Part shown: positions 54,868 through 62,932 of the stretch, in pieces
Numbering within the stretch: position 1 is the stretch's first letter
Layout: each line of letters begins with the position of its first letter
Source of the DNA: Granulosicoccaceae bacterium
Lineage (GTDB): Bacteria; Pseudomonadota; Gammaproteobacteria; Granulosicoccales; Granulosicoccaceae
Reading direction: 5' to 3'
DNA length: 62,932 bases
NCBI GenBank assembly: GCA_020629835.1
Contig: JAHDCO010000020.1
Location: forward strand, 1-62,932
Position numbers and translations under genes: made by a program
Notes under the pieces: generated by a model
Told to the model about the DNA's origin: nothing
Database searches by the model: none
What the model saw: only the letters and a program-made list of their open reading frames with translations

Positions 54868-56511
54868 ATGTTGGACTACCCGAACGCTGAGCAGCCCGGT
54901 GATCAATCAGTTGCCATGCCGGCGCTAAGCGCAAACTACGCAGCGCTTTCGCCATTAAGTTTTTTACAACGCGCTGCTGAGGTGTATCCGAATCATATTG
55001 CTATCCGTTACGCAGAAAAAACCACCGATTGGCAAACGGTGTATTCACGATCCGTACGCTTAGCGTCCTCTTTGGTAGAACATGGCATAGAGCCCGGAGA
55101 TGTGGTGGCGGTCATTGCACCCAATATTCCGGAATTGTTTGAATTGCATTACGCCGTCCCAATGGCAGGTGCCATTCTCAACGCGATTAACACCCGGCTG
55201 GAAGCCGATACGGTGAGCTACATTCTCGAACATGGCGGTGCCAAGGTATTGTTTGTTGATCGCGAGTCAACGCACGTTGTTAACGCGGCACTGGCTAACG
55301 TAAGTGATCCGCCAACCTTGATTGACATTCACGACCCTGCCGCGGTCGGTGAGCCGGTATCGGACAACACCTACGAAGACTGGGTTGCAAAAGGCGCGTC
55401 TTCATGGCGCTGGCTTCGAGCCGAAAGTGATTGGCAGTCCATCGCACTCAATTACACGTCAGGTACAACAGGTCGACCAAAAGGTGTGGTGTATCACCAC
55501 CGTGGTGCTTACTTGAACGCGATGAGTAACATCACCGGCTGGGAGATGCCACACCACCCCACGTACCTGTGGACGCTACCGATGTTTCACTGCAACGGTT
55601 GGTGCTTCCCCTGGACACTAGCCGCCGTTGCCGGAACCAGTGTGTGCATTCGTCAAGTTAATGCAGAGTCTATCTATAACGGTATTCGTGAACACAACGT
55701 CACGCATTTTTGCGGCGCACCCGTGGTGCTGAATATGGTCATCAACCATAGCGAAGAACACAGTAACCCATTACCCCACACAGTAAACATCATGACAGCC
55801 GCAGCGCCGCCGCCTGCCAGCGTACTGGAACGAATTGAAAATTTAGGTTTTCGAGTAACGCATGTATATGGCCTGACAGAGACCTACGGACCGGCAGTTA
55901 TGTGCGCCTGGCATGCTGAGTGGGATGCATTGCCCAGCGAGGAACGTGCAAAAAAGAAGGCTCGGCAAGGTGTGCGTTATCAAGTGCTGGAAGGGTTGGA
56001 TGTAATCAACCCCGAAACGATGCAACCGGTACCGCGAGACGGTGAAACACTGGGTGAAGTCATGTTTCAAGGCAACATCGTTATGCGTGGCTATTATAAG
56101 AACGCCGAAGCCACGGAAGAGGCGTTTGCCGGTGGTTGGTTCCACAGTGGTGATCTGGCCGTAATGGACCCAGACGGGTACTTGCGTTTACTGGATCGAG
56201 CCAAGGACATCATCATATCCGGTGGTGAGAATATTTCGTCAATAGAAATAGAAGACACCCTGTACCGCCATCCGGACGTGTTGGATGCAGCGGTAGCGGC
56301 AAGGCCTGATGACTATTGGGGGGAAACGCCTTGTGCGTTCGTGACCTTACGTGACGGTGCTTCTGTGACCGAAGCTGAAATGATTGCGTTCTGCCGCGAC
56401 AACATGGCACATTTTAAATGCCCCAAAACTGTCGTGTTTACCGACTTGCCGAAGACATCTACCGGAAAGGTGCAGAAGTTCCTGTTGCGAGAACGCGCGA
56501 AGAACCTCTGA
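54868..56511 (+). CDS. Acyl-CoA ligase of the AMP-binding family
   Basis: 547 aa adenylating enzyme. The P-loop is LNYTSGTTGRPKGVVYHHRG and the C-terminal hinge is LDRAKDIIISGGENISSIEI, with the final catalytic Lys in KTSTGKVQK. The segment ICRIQVNAES-type loop and the short length fit short- to medium-chain ligases such as the DmdB/AAE group, which act on methylmercaptopropionate or fatty acids; the chain length cannot be fixed. It has the ATG at 54868 with no close alternative. Confidence 0.86.
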   Translation: MLDYPNAEQPGDQSVAMPALSANYAALSPLSFLQRAAEVYPNHIAIRYAEKTTDWQTVYSRSVRLASSLVEHGIEPGDVVAVIAPNIPELFELHYAVPMAGAILNAINTRLEADTVSYILEHGGAKVLFVDRESTHVVNAALANVSDPPTLIDIHDPAAVGEPVSDNTYEDWVAKGASSWRWLRAESDWQSIALNYTSGTTGRPKGVVYHHRGAYLNAMSNITGWEMPHHPTYLWTLPMFHCNGWCFPWTLAAVAGTSVCIRQVNAESIYNGIREHNVTHFCGAPVVLNMVINHSEEHSNPLPHTVNIMTAAAPPPASVLERIENLGFRVTHVYGLTETYGPAVMCAWHAEWDALPSEERAKKKARQGVRYQVLEGLDVINPETMQPVPRDGETLGEVMFQGNIVMRGYYKNAEATEEAFAGGWFHSGDLAVMDPDGYLRLLDRAKDIIISGGENISSIEIEDTLYRHPDVLDAAVAARPDDYWGETPCAFVTLRDGASVTEAEMIAFCRDNMAHFKCPKTVVFTDLPKTSTGKVQKFLLRERAKNL

Positions 56512-56513
56512 AT

Positions 56514-56539
56514 GCCGCTCTACACGTCGTAGAAGCGGC
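56514..56539. terminator. Hairpin between convergent acyl-CoA ligase and sohB
   Basis: GCCGCTCTAC and GTAG(A)AGCGGC form a ten-base-pair stem with one bulged A and a five-base loop. It spans the eight-base gap between the two stop codons and runs into the end of sohB. No T-run is present. Confidence 0.4.
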
Positions 56540-57617
56540 TACGCGACAGCCTGTCGAACCAGCGTACGGTAATGTTGTCCACAGCCGCTTGAAAACTGAT
56601 CGATAAGCGCTCACCCAAGCCCTTTTTCTCTTTGTAGCGCACGATCATGACATCCGCCGCATCGGCGGCCTTCATTAGGTACTCGTCACTGGTGGTTACT
56701 ACATCCACAAGATCGAGTTCTTTGGCTTCTTGTCCTAACCACACTTCGCCGGTGGCCACTTTTTCGATATCCAGCTTACGTCGATACGTTTGCACATGAT
56801 CTTTAAAACTCCCGTGAATGCGCTCGATATCTTCTATGAATTTTTCTCTAGCCTCATCGGTGTTCTCACCGAGTACGGTTAAGGTGCGCTTGTATTTACC
56901 GGCGGTGAGCAATTCAATATCAATATCGTTTTTCTTCAGTAAACGATGAAAGTTAGGCATTTGTGCAACCACGCCGATGGAGCCAACCATGGCAAACGGT
57001 GCCGCTAGAATTTTATTACTGACACAAGCCATCATGTAACCCCCACTGGCAGCTACCGTATCCACAGTCACGGTCAATGGAATGTTTTTATCCAACACGC
57101 GTGCAAGTTGTGAAGCTCCCAAGCCGTACGAGGACACCATACCGCCACCACTTTCTAAACGAACCACCACTTCATCCTGCGTGGTGGCGGTGGTTAGGAT
57201 CGCTGACAGTTCATGACGTAAGTTCTCAACTGCGGACGCTCTGATATCCCCATCAAAGTCCACAACGAAGACGCGCTTGCGTGAGGGCTCTGCAATCCGA
57301 GTTTCGCCTTTGCCACGTTTTTTCGCCGCTGCTTTAGCCTGCTTTTTTTCTTTTTTCCGTTTCGCTTTCTCTTCGGCTTTGCGCTCTTTTTCGGCAAACT
57401 TGGCCGCTGAATCATCGAGCAATGCCATCGACAGCGTGTCACGCATATCATCAAACTGCTCATTGAGCCGTGTGATCGTCACAGCGCCAGCGGCACTTGG
57501 GCCTTTACGCCCCTTCGACGCAACGGCAACCATAGACACGGCAACCACAATAATCGCGATGACTATCGTCAACACTTTCAACAAAAACAAGCCGTATTCA
57601 GCGAAAAGCTCTACCAA
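56520..57617 (-). CDS. sohB: Inner-membrane protease SohB
   Basis: About 365 aa. I place the start at TTG 57617: a GGAG site lies seven bases upstream and the sequence from there, (M)VELFAEYGLFLLKVLTIV, matches the E. coli SohB N-terminus; the longer reading from 57653 would overlap rlmKL. One N-terminal membrane helix is followed by a Lys-rich charged linker (about 90-130, KRKKEKKQAKAAAKKRGK). The peptidase S49 domain has catalytic Ser in TVAASGGYMMA and Lys in LLTAGKYKR. It is a membrane-anchored serine protease; it faces the acyl-CoA ligase end to end. Confidence 0.92.
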   Translation of the reverse strand: MVELFAEYGLFLLKVLTIVIAIIVVAVSMVAVASKGRKGPSAAGAVTITRLNEQFDDMRDTLSMALLDDSAAKFAEKERKAEEKAKRKKEKKQAKAAAKKRGKGETRIAEPSRKRVFVVDFDGDIRASAVENLRHELSAILTTATTQDEVVVRLESGGGMVSSYGLGASQLARVLDKNIPLTVTVDTVAASGGYMMACVSNKILAAPFAMVGSIGVVAQMPNFHRLLKKNDIDIELLTAGKYKRTLTVLGENTDEAREKFIEDIERIHGSFKDHVQTYRRKLDIEKVATGEVWLGQEAKELDLVDVVTTSDEYLMKAADAADVMIVRYKEKKGLGERLSISFQAAVDNITVRWFDRLSRSRFYDV

Positions 57618-57631
57618 TGGAACACTCCAGG

Positions 57632-59749
57632 TTACTGCGTTAAAAACCAACACCGGTGTATGCGGGTGTTACGTTGAAAGTCCCTATCCAGAGACCAAGC
57701 TGTGCGGTCTGCAATGTTGATGCTCGGGTGTTGCTGTTGCAACGCCGTTGTGTCCAACTTGAACCGCCGAAAATTGTTGGAAAATACCAACGTGCCACCG
57801 GGTGCTAACAAAGACATGCACAGAAGAATGCACTGGACATGATCGCGTTGCACATCCCAGTCATGATCTAAGTCTCGCGAATTAGAAAACGTGGGTGGGT
57901 CCAGCACAATCCAATCGTACTGTTTTTTGCCCGATTCTTCAGACGCGTGCACTAACCAATCCATGACATCGGCGCGAATCACCTCGTGCTCGTCTCCGAC
58001 AAACCCGTTCAGTTCCAGATTTCGGCATGCCCACTCGGTGTAGCGTTTAGAAAGATCGACCGAACAGGTTTCGGTGGCACCACCCATGGCGGCCGCAACC
58101 GACAATGACGCCGTATAAGCGAACAGATTAAGCACGCGTTTACCGTGGCTGTTTTCGGCTAAATGACGACGTAAAACTCGGTGGTCCAGGAACAGTCCGG
58201 TATCCAGATAGTCGCTAAAGTTTAATTCGAGCTTGCCTTGCGGCTCGTCCAGTACGGCCAGTACACGCGAATCGTCTTGACGGTTGTATTGACCACCAGC
58301 TTCCTGCTGGCGACGAAGCTTAAGAAACAGCCTGGAGGGAGTGACTTCCAAGAGTTCCGGCAACACGGCTATTACCGCCTGCCGGCGTTGGTCTGCCATT
58401 GCCACGTTAACCGACGATGGCGCTTCATATTCCTGCACCACCACGTAGCGAGCATCGCAGTCGTAAACGTCAATGGCCATCGCAAATTCGGGTAGCTCTG
58501 CATCGTATACGCGATAAGCAAACACATCATTGCGCTCTAACCATTTGCGCAGATGCTTCTGATTCTTTACCACCCGATTTTTAAAGCCTTGAGTGTCCAC
58601 CGCGTGGCTCCGGGCCTGCGGAATGGTGCCCGCCATAACATCGCAGTCGATGCCGCCGTTTTGAAAGGCCAACACGGTTTTTAACGGTAACCGGGTTCGC
58701 TTGACCGCATTTCTGGATGCCGCTAACAACGCACACTGCCAGCCTGCATAGTCTCGGCTTAACTGCACACCAATTTTTTCATAGAGTCCATCATCATCTG
58801 CTACACGCACCCCGTAGGGTGGGTTGGAAATCAACAAGCCCTGTTTTGCCGGCAACGTTTGCAATGAGGAACCCAGACTTTGCCGATACCATTGAATGTC
58901 ATTAGAGACGCCAGCACTCTTCGCATTGGCAACCGCTGCCCCTACCGCAACCGCATCACGGTCAGCACCGACAATAACGGGCAAAGTTTTTGATGCCGAC
59001 TCCTGCACCCGAAGTTCTGCATCCTGTAAGCACGTTTGCCACAATGCGTGATCGTGACCGGCCCAACCGAGAAACCCGTAGTAATCACGCAACTGACCTG
59101 GGGGAATGTCTCTGGCCATCAGCGCTGCTTCGATCAGTAAGGTGCCAGAACCGCACATGGGATCTACCAATGGCTTACCGGCCTTGTGAGCGTCCAGCCA
59201 ACCGGCTTGCATGAGCATGGCAGCGGCCAAATTCTCCTTCAAAGGCGCAGGCCCCTGCGCCTGGCGGTAGCCGCGACGATGCAGCCCCTCACCGGATAGA
59301 TCCACCGCCAGGCGGCACTTATTTCTGAACACATAAGCGTTTACACGCAAATCAGGACGTTGTGTTTCAACATTAGGTCGCTCCTGGCAAGCGTCACGAA
59401 ACTGATCAACGATGGCGTCTTTAACGGTTAGCGCTGCGTACTGAGAATGCGTGATATCAGACTTAGCGGTAAACGCATCCACCGCCAGCGTGTTGTCGAC
59501 ACTCATATGTGCCGACCAATCGACCGATTTGACGGTGCTGTAAAGGGCCTCTGGGGTTTCCGCAGGCCCCTGATGAATAGGCAACAAAATGCGGTTTGCC
59601 AACCGGCTCCATAAGCACGCGCGGTAAGCAACCGGAAGTCCACCACTGAACTGCACCCCAGCACCCGCGGTTTGCACGGTGCTTGCACCCAGGTTTATCA
59701 GTTCGTCGGCAAGCAACGACGCGATACCGCTCGGGCATGTCGCGTACAT
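57632..59749 (-). CDS. rlmL: Bifunctional 23S rRNA guanine methyltransferase RlmKL
   Basis: About 705 aa from the ATG at 59749, whose product MYATCPSGIASLLADEL matches the family start; a longer frame to 59887 is not needed. A THUMP domain is followed by the RlmL half, with NPPYG (the N6/N2-methylase motif) and the PMCGSGTLLIEAALMARD segment. The C-terminal RlmK half has the FAYTASLSVAA and VLDPPTFSNSRDLDHDWDV motifs. The fused protein makes m2G2445 and m7G2069 in 23S rRNA. It ends 14 bp before the sohB start. Confidence 0.93.
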   Translation of the reverse strand: MYATCPSGIASLLADELINLGASTVQTAGAGVQFSGGLPVAYRACLWSRLANRILLPIHQGPAETPEALYSTVKSVDWSAHMSVDNTLAVDAFTAKSDITHSQYAALTVKDAIVDQFRDACQERPNVETQRPDLRVNAYVFRNKCRLAVDLSGEGLHRRGYRQAQGPAPLKENLAAAMLMQAGWLDAHKAGKPLVDPMCGSGTLLIEAALMARDIPPGQLRDYYGFLGWAGHDHALWQTCLQDAELRVQESASKTLPVIVGADRDAVAVGAAVANAKSAGVSNDIQWYRQSLGSSLQTLPAKQGLLISNPPYGVRVADDDGLYEKIGVQLSRDYAGWQCALLAASRNAVKRTRLPLKTVLAFQNGGIDCDVMAGTIPQARSHAVDTQGFKNRVVKNQKHLRKWLERNDVFAYRVYDAELPEFAMAIDVYDCDARYVVVQEYEAPSSVNVAMADQRRQAVIAVLPELLEVTPSRLFLKLRRQQEAGGQYNRQDDSRVLAVLDEPQGKLELNFSDYLDTGLFLDHRVLRRHLAENSHGKRVLNLFAYTASLSVAAAMGGATETCSVDLSKRYTEWACRNLELNGFVGDEHEVIRADVMDWLVHASEESGKKQYDWIVLDPPTFSNSRDLDHDWDVQRDHVQCILLCMSLLAPGGTLVFSNNFRRFKLDTTALQQQHPSINIADRTAWSLDRDFQRNTRIHRCWFLTQ

Positions 59750-59871
59750 CAGGGTATCGGGTTTTATAACCAAGGTCTGCTCGTTATAAGCTGTGAGTAG
59801 GCCCGACACGTAAACAACCAGCGAGCTCAAGGGGGCATGCAGAGTACAATGGATTGTAACGCACACACGTA
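59750..59871. promoter_or_regulatory. Divergent spacer between rlmKL and the MBL nuclease gene
   Basis: About 120 bases must carry two promoters. I see no clean sigma-70 box pair or palindrome by eye. Confidence 0.35.
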
Positions 59872-61302
59872 ATGGCAAACGAACCAAAACATATGAAACT
59901 CACCAGCTACGGCGCCGCCGGAGAGGTCACCGGTTCGTGTCATTTACTTGAAGTGGGCGACAAACGTATCTTGTTGGACTGCGGGTTAATTCAGGGGCGT
60001 CGTAAGGACGAACTTCGCAACCATGACCCCTTCCCGTTTGAACCGGCATTGCTGGATGCTGTTGTACTGAGCCATGCGCATATCGACCACAGCGGTCGCT
60101 TACCAATACTGATTCGCCAGGGATTCAAAGGAAAGATTTACACGCATGAGGCCTCTGCCGATCTTGCCACCATCCTGCTCAAAGATTCTGCTTACCTGAA
60201 CCAACGCGATGTGGCTTACCGCAATAAACGGCGTGCCCGTAAAGGCAAGCCACCCTTACAAGCGCTGTATGAACAGGCGGATGTGGAAGAAACGCTGACA
60301 CGATTTTCCACCTTGCGATTCGGTGAGCAGCAAACGATAACCACGGGTGTAACCACGGGTGTAACCATCACCCTGCACGACGCCGGGCATATCCTGGGTT
60401 CTGCCATGGTTGAACTGCAGCTGAGTGAAGGCGACGAACAGCGCACGCTGGTATTCAGCGGCGATTTGGGGCATCGAGGCGCACCTATCCTCAAAGATTT
60501 CCATCGCCTGAAACACGCCGATTTTGTCTTAATGGAAAGTACCTATGGTGATCGTGTCCATCGCAGCTGGGATAAAACTTTCGATGAAGTGAGCGAAATT
60601 GCGGAAAGGCTTCGAGGCGTCAACGGTAATGTGCTCATCCCTGCATTTTCGGTTGGGCGCAGTCAAATGATTTTGTATATGTTTGCGCGTTATTTCGAAC
60701 AATGGGATTTAGGCCGGTGGAAGATTTTTCTTGATAGCCCAATGGCCATAGAAGCCACCGAACTGTATTTAAAGTACACCCGGCTCTATGACGATGCTGC
60801 TGCGCAGTTCTACGAAGAACATGGCGCGCTATTGAGTATGCCTAATTTACATTTTTCTAAAACGGCCGATCAATCCCGAGCCATCAATGCTATGGAATCC
60901 GGCGCTATTGTTTTAGCCGGTAGCGGTATGTGTACCGGTGGGCGAATCATGCATCACCTGAAACACAACCTATGGCGAAAAGATTGTCATGTCGTCATTT
61001 CCGGATACCAGTCGATGGGGTCCTTAGGTCGCAAATTGGTAGAAGGCGCTCCAACAGTGAAACTTTGGGGTGAAAAAATTCGCGTGGCCGCCACCATCCA
61101 TACGGTGGGTGGCTTATCCGCACACGCTGACCAGGAAGGCATGCTGGAATGGTACAGCCACTTTGACTCTCGCCCACCCGTGCTACTGGTGCACGGAGAA
61201 CAACGCGCCAGTGAGGCATTGGCCGTGAGATTGAGAAAAGATTACGGAGCGCGTGCCAATGTCGCGGTGCCCGGAAAAACCACTGATTTATTAAACCCGT
61301 GA
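59872..61302 (+). CDS. RNA-processing metallo-beta-lactamase (CPSF73/beta-CASP type)
   Basis: 476 aa. The zinc motif is HAHIDHSG, with later HDAGHILGSAM and SGDLGHRG, and the beta-CASP part carries LIPAFSVGRSQ, GSGMCTGGRIMHHL and GGLSAHADQEG. This is the bacterial CPSF-like nuclease family (ribonuclease J/Z relatives), acting on RNA. A start at ATG 59893 (MKLTSYGAAGEV) would also be reasonable. A 12-bp in-frame duplication at 60339-60362 encodes a repeated TTGV. Confidence 0.9.
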   Translation: MANEPKHMKLTSYGAAGEVTGSCHLLEVGDKRILLDCGLIQGRRKDELRNHDPFPFEPALLDAVVLSHAHIDHSGRLPILIRQGFKGKIYTHEASADLATILLKDSAYLNQRDVAYRNKRRARKGKPPLQALYEQADVEETLTRFSTLRFGEQQTITTGVTTGVTITLHDAGHILGSAMVELQLSEGDEQRTLVFSGDLGHRGAPILKDFHRLKHADFVLMESTYGDRVHRSWDKTFDEVSEIAERLRGVNGNVLIPAFSVGRSQMILYMFARYFEQWDLGRWKIFLDSPMAIEATELYLKYTRLYDDAAAQFYEEHGALLSMPNLHFSKTADQSRAINAMESGAIVLAGSGMCTGGRIMHHLKHNLWRKDCHVVISGYQSMGSLGRKLVEGAPTVKLWGEKIRVAATIHTVGGLSAHADQEGMLEWYSHFDSRPPVLLVHGEQRASEALAVRLRKDYGARANVAVPGKTTDLLNP

Positions 61303-61347
61303 GCTTGAAAGGCTTTAACAACATTTATTTAACTGAAGGTATTTAAC

Positions 61348-62932
61348 ATGAGCACAGAACGCGAATCGATGGAGTTTGATGTCGTCATCGTGGGTGCAGG
61401 TCCAGCAGGGCTCTCAACCGCTTGCCGCTTAATGCAACTCGCCAACGAACACGACAAGGAAATTTCGGTAGTTGTGTTGGAGAAAGGTTCCGAGGTGGGC
61501 GCCCATATCCTCTCCGGTGCGGTTATAGAGCCTAGAGCCCTGACCGAGTTGTTTCCTGATTGGAAAAACGATAACGCGCCGTTGCTCACAGAAGTTACCC
61601 GCGATGACATTTTGTTTTTCACCGGTGAAACCAGTTCGTTCAAAGTACCTAACTTTCTTGCCCCAAAGACCATGCACAACCACGGTAACTACGTGGCGAG
61701 CTTAGGCAACCTGACACGTTGGCTGGGCGAAAAGGCTGAAGAACTTGGTGTGGAAATTTTCCCGGGGTTCGCTGCCGCGGAAGTGTTATTCAACGACGAT
61801 GGCAGCATCAAAGGTGTGGCAACAGGCGATATGGGTCTGGATGCAGACGGCAACCCGAAAGACGGCCACGAACCGGGCATGGAGCTGCATGCCAAGTACA
61901 CAGTATTTGCCGAAGGTTGCCGAGGTCATTTAGGTAAGCAACTGATTCAGCAATTCGGCTTAGCTGAAGATAAATCACCACAACACTACGGCATTGGCAT
62001 CAAAGAACTGTGGGACGTTGATCCTGACAAACACGAGCCGGGCTTAGTGGTGCACGGTGCAGGCTGGCCGTTGTCAGAGTCAGGCAGTACCGGGGGCGCA
62101 TTCCTCTACCACTTGGAAAACAATCAAGTCGTTGTTGGGCTGATCATCGATTTGTCTTACAGCAACCCTCACCTGAGTACCTTTGATGAATTTCAGCGTT
62201 TTAAAAACCACCCGAAAATTGCCGCAACTCTCACCGGCGGTAAACGCGTTTGCTATGGCGCCAGAGCGATTGCGAAAGGCGGTTTAAACTCGCTTCCAAA
62301 AATGGTGATGCCCGGTGGCTTGTTGGTAGGCTGCGATGCCGGTACCTTGAATTTCTCAAAAATCAAAGGCACGCATACGGCGATGAAGTCGGGCATGGTT
62401 GCAGCTGAAACCCTGTTTACTGCAGTTACCGGTGATGAGGAAGCACCAGCGGAACTGACGGCCTTCACCGAAGCGTTTGAAGCCAGTTGGGCCTACGAGG
62501 AACTGCATCGCTCAAGAAACTTCGGGCCAGCGCTGCATAAGTTCGGCACTTACCTTGGTGGGGCTTTCAATTTCATCGACCAAAACCTATTCAGTAAGGG
62601 CTTACCGATTACATTGAAAGATGACGTACCCGATCACGCCACGTTGAAAAAAGCAGGCGAATCCAAGGTGATTCATTACCCAAAGCCTGACGGCAAACTC
62701 ACCTTTGATAAATCCTCTTCGGTGTTTCTGTCCGGAACAAACCACGAGGACAACCAACCGGTTCACTTACAGTTAACCGATCCCTCAACACCCATCAGCG
62801 TGAACCTTCCAAAATACGCTGAACCCGCGCAGCGTTACTGTCCGGTAGGTGTCTATGAAGTGATTGTGGAGAACGACGAACCGCGCTTCCAGATTAATTC
62901 GCAGAACTGTATTCACTGCAAAACCTGCGATA
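61348..62932 (+). CDS. Electron transfer flavoprotein-ubiquinone oxidoreductase, N-terminal part
   Basis: About 528 codons are present; the gene runs off the right end. A GAAGGT site lies eight bases before the ATG at 61348. The opening FDVVIVGAGPAGLSTACRL binds FAD, and the ETF-QO motifs GAHILSGAV, the AKGGLNSLPKM ubiquinone-side region and the C-terminal [4Fe-4S] motif QNCIHCKTCD at the window edge are visible. The enzyme passes electrons from ETF to ubiquinone at the membrane and would receive them from acyl-CoA or methyl-amine dehydrogenases such as the flavoprotein at 10633. Confidence 0.96.
   Translation, partial: MSTERESMEFDVVIVGAGPAGLSTACRLMQLANEHDKEISVVVLEKGSEVGAHILSGAVIEPRALTELFPDWKNDNAPLLTEVTRDDILFFTGETSSFKVPNFLAPKTMHNHGNYVASLGNLTRWLGEKAEELGVEIFPGFAAAEVLFNDDGSIKGVATGDMGLDADGNPKDGHEPGMELHAKYTVFAEGCRGHLGKQLIQQFGLAEDKSPQHYGIGIKELWDVDPDKHEPGLVVHGAGWPLSESGSTGGAFLYHLENNQVVVGLIIDLSYSNPHLSTFDEFQRFKNHPKIAATLTGGKRVCYGARAIAKGGLNSLPKMVMPGGLLVGCDAGTLNFSKIKGTHTAMKSGMVAAETLFTAVTGDEEAPAELTAFTEAFEASWAYEELHRSRNFGPALHKFGTYLGGAFNFIDQNLFSKGLPITLKDDVPDHATLKKAGESKVIHYPKPDGKLTFDKSSSVFLSGTNHEDNQPVHLQLTDPSTPISVNLPKYAEPAQRYCPVGVYEVIVENDEPRFQINSQNCIHCKTCD

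Noticed and set aside
59750-59887. A 46-residue N-terminal extension of RlmKL.
   Set aside because: The extension overlaps the divergent gene start and has no counterpart in the family, whose N-terminus matches MYATCPSG.

Overview
The window is a gene-dense stretch of a bacterial chromosome, most likely from a Gammaproteobacterium, possibly marine. The inference rests on the long E. coli-type argininosuccinate synthase, the fused RlmKL methyltransferase, SohB, SelU/SelD tRNA selenation, a NasT-type nitrate cassette and an ETF-ubiquinone oxidoreductase. I see no rRNA, tRNA, insertion sequence, integrase, prophage or CRISPR array.

Layout. 1-502: 3' end of a histone H1-like lysine/alanine repeat protein with a strong UUCG-loop terminator. 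510-10542 (minus strand, tightly packed): argG, selU, an oxidoreductase-SelD fusion, a small secreted protein, an agmatinase-family ureohydrolase, a bacterial FAN1 (VRR-NUC) nuclease and an XPD/DinG-type helicase with an N-terminal Cas4-like nuclease domain. 10633-13182: a dimethylglycine/sarcosine dehydrogenase-type flavoprotein. 13412-24251 (plus): a complete nitrate assimilation cassette consisting of nasT, an ANTAR-binding antiterminator leader, nrtA, nrtB, a fused nrtC-nrtD ATPase, nirB, nirD and nasA.

24333-33303 is an accessory region: a DUF2867 protein, two GNAT acetyltransferases, a decayed Gfo/Idh/MocA pseudogene, a malonyl-CoA synthetase-like ligase, a TetR regulator with a Tat-exported metallo-beta-lactamase-fold protein under a shared operator, a DUF606 transporter, a DUF2306 membrane protein and a large lipoprotein of unknown function. 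33338-36491 is a three-gene operon of Gfo/Idh/MocA oxidoreductases, divergent from an FMN-binding split-barrel protein. 37256-41977 is a BMP-type nucleoside ABC transporter.

42135-49652 (minus) is a long run of close or overlapping genes: hotdog thioesterase, haloacid dehalogenase, ribokinase-like kinase, nucleoside hydrolase, Ig/cadherin-like lipoprotein, class I glutamine amidotransferase, a Kef-like antiporter and a 95-aa protein. Together with the BMP transporter it suggests nucleoside uptake, hydrolysis and ribose phosphorylation. 49749-62932 holds an enoyl-CoA hydratase, an HPt plus REC-PAS-GGDEF-EAL signalling pair, a CoA-transferase divergent from an acyl-CoA ligase, sohB, rlmKL, a CPSF-type metallo-beta-lactamase nuclease and the 5' part of ETF-QO.

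The most informative non-coding element is the nrtA leader at 14230-14333. It has two hexaloop hairpins with A at loop position 1 and G at position 4, and the second overlaps the 5' arm of an intrinsic terminator, as expected for NasT-controlled antitermination. The most unusual protein features are a Kef-type antiporter with Ser in place of the conserved ion-binding Asp, an Asn in the H-loop of the first NrtCD ATPase domain, and the helicase plus FAN1 pair.
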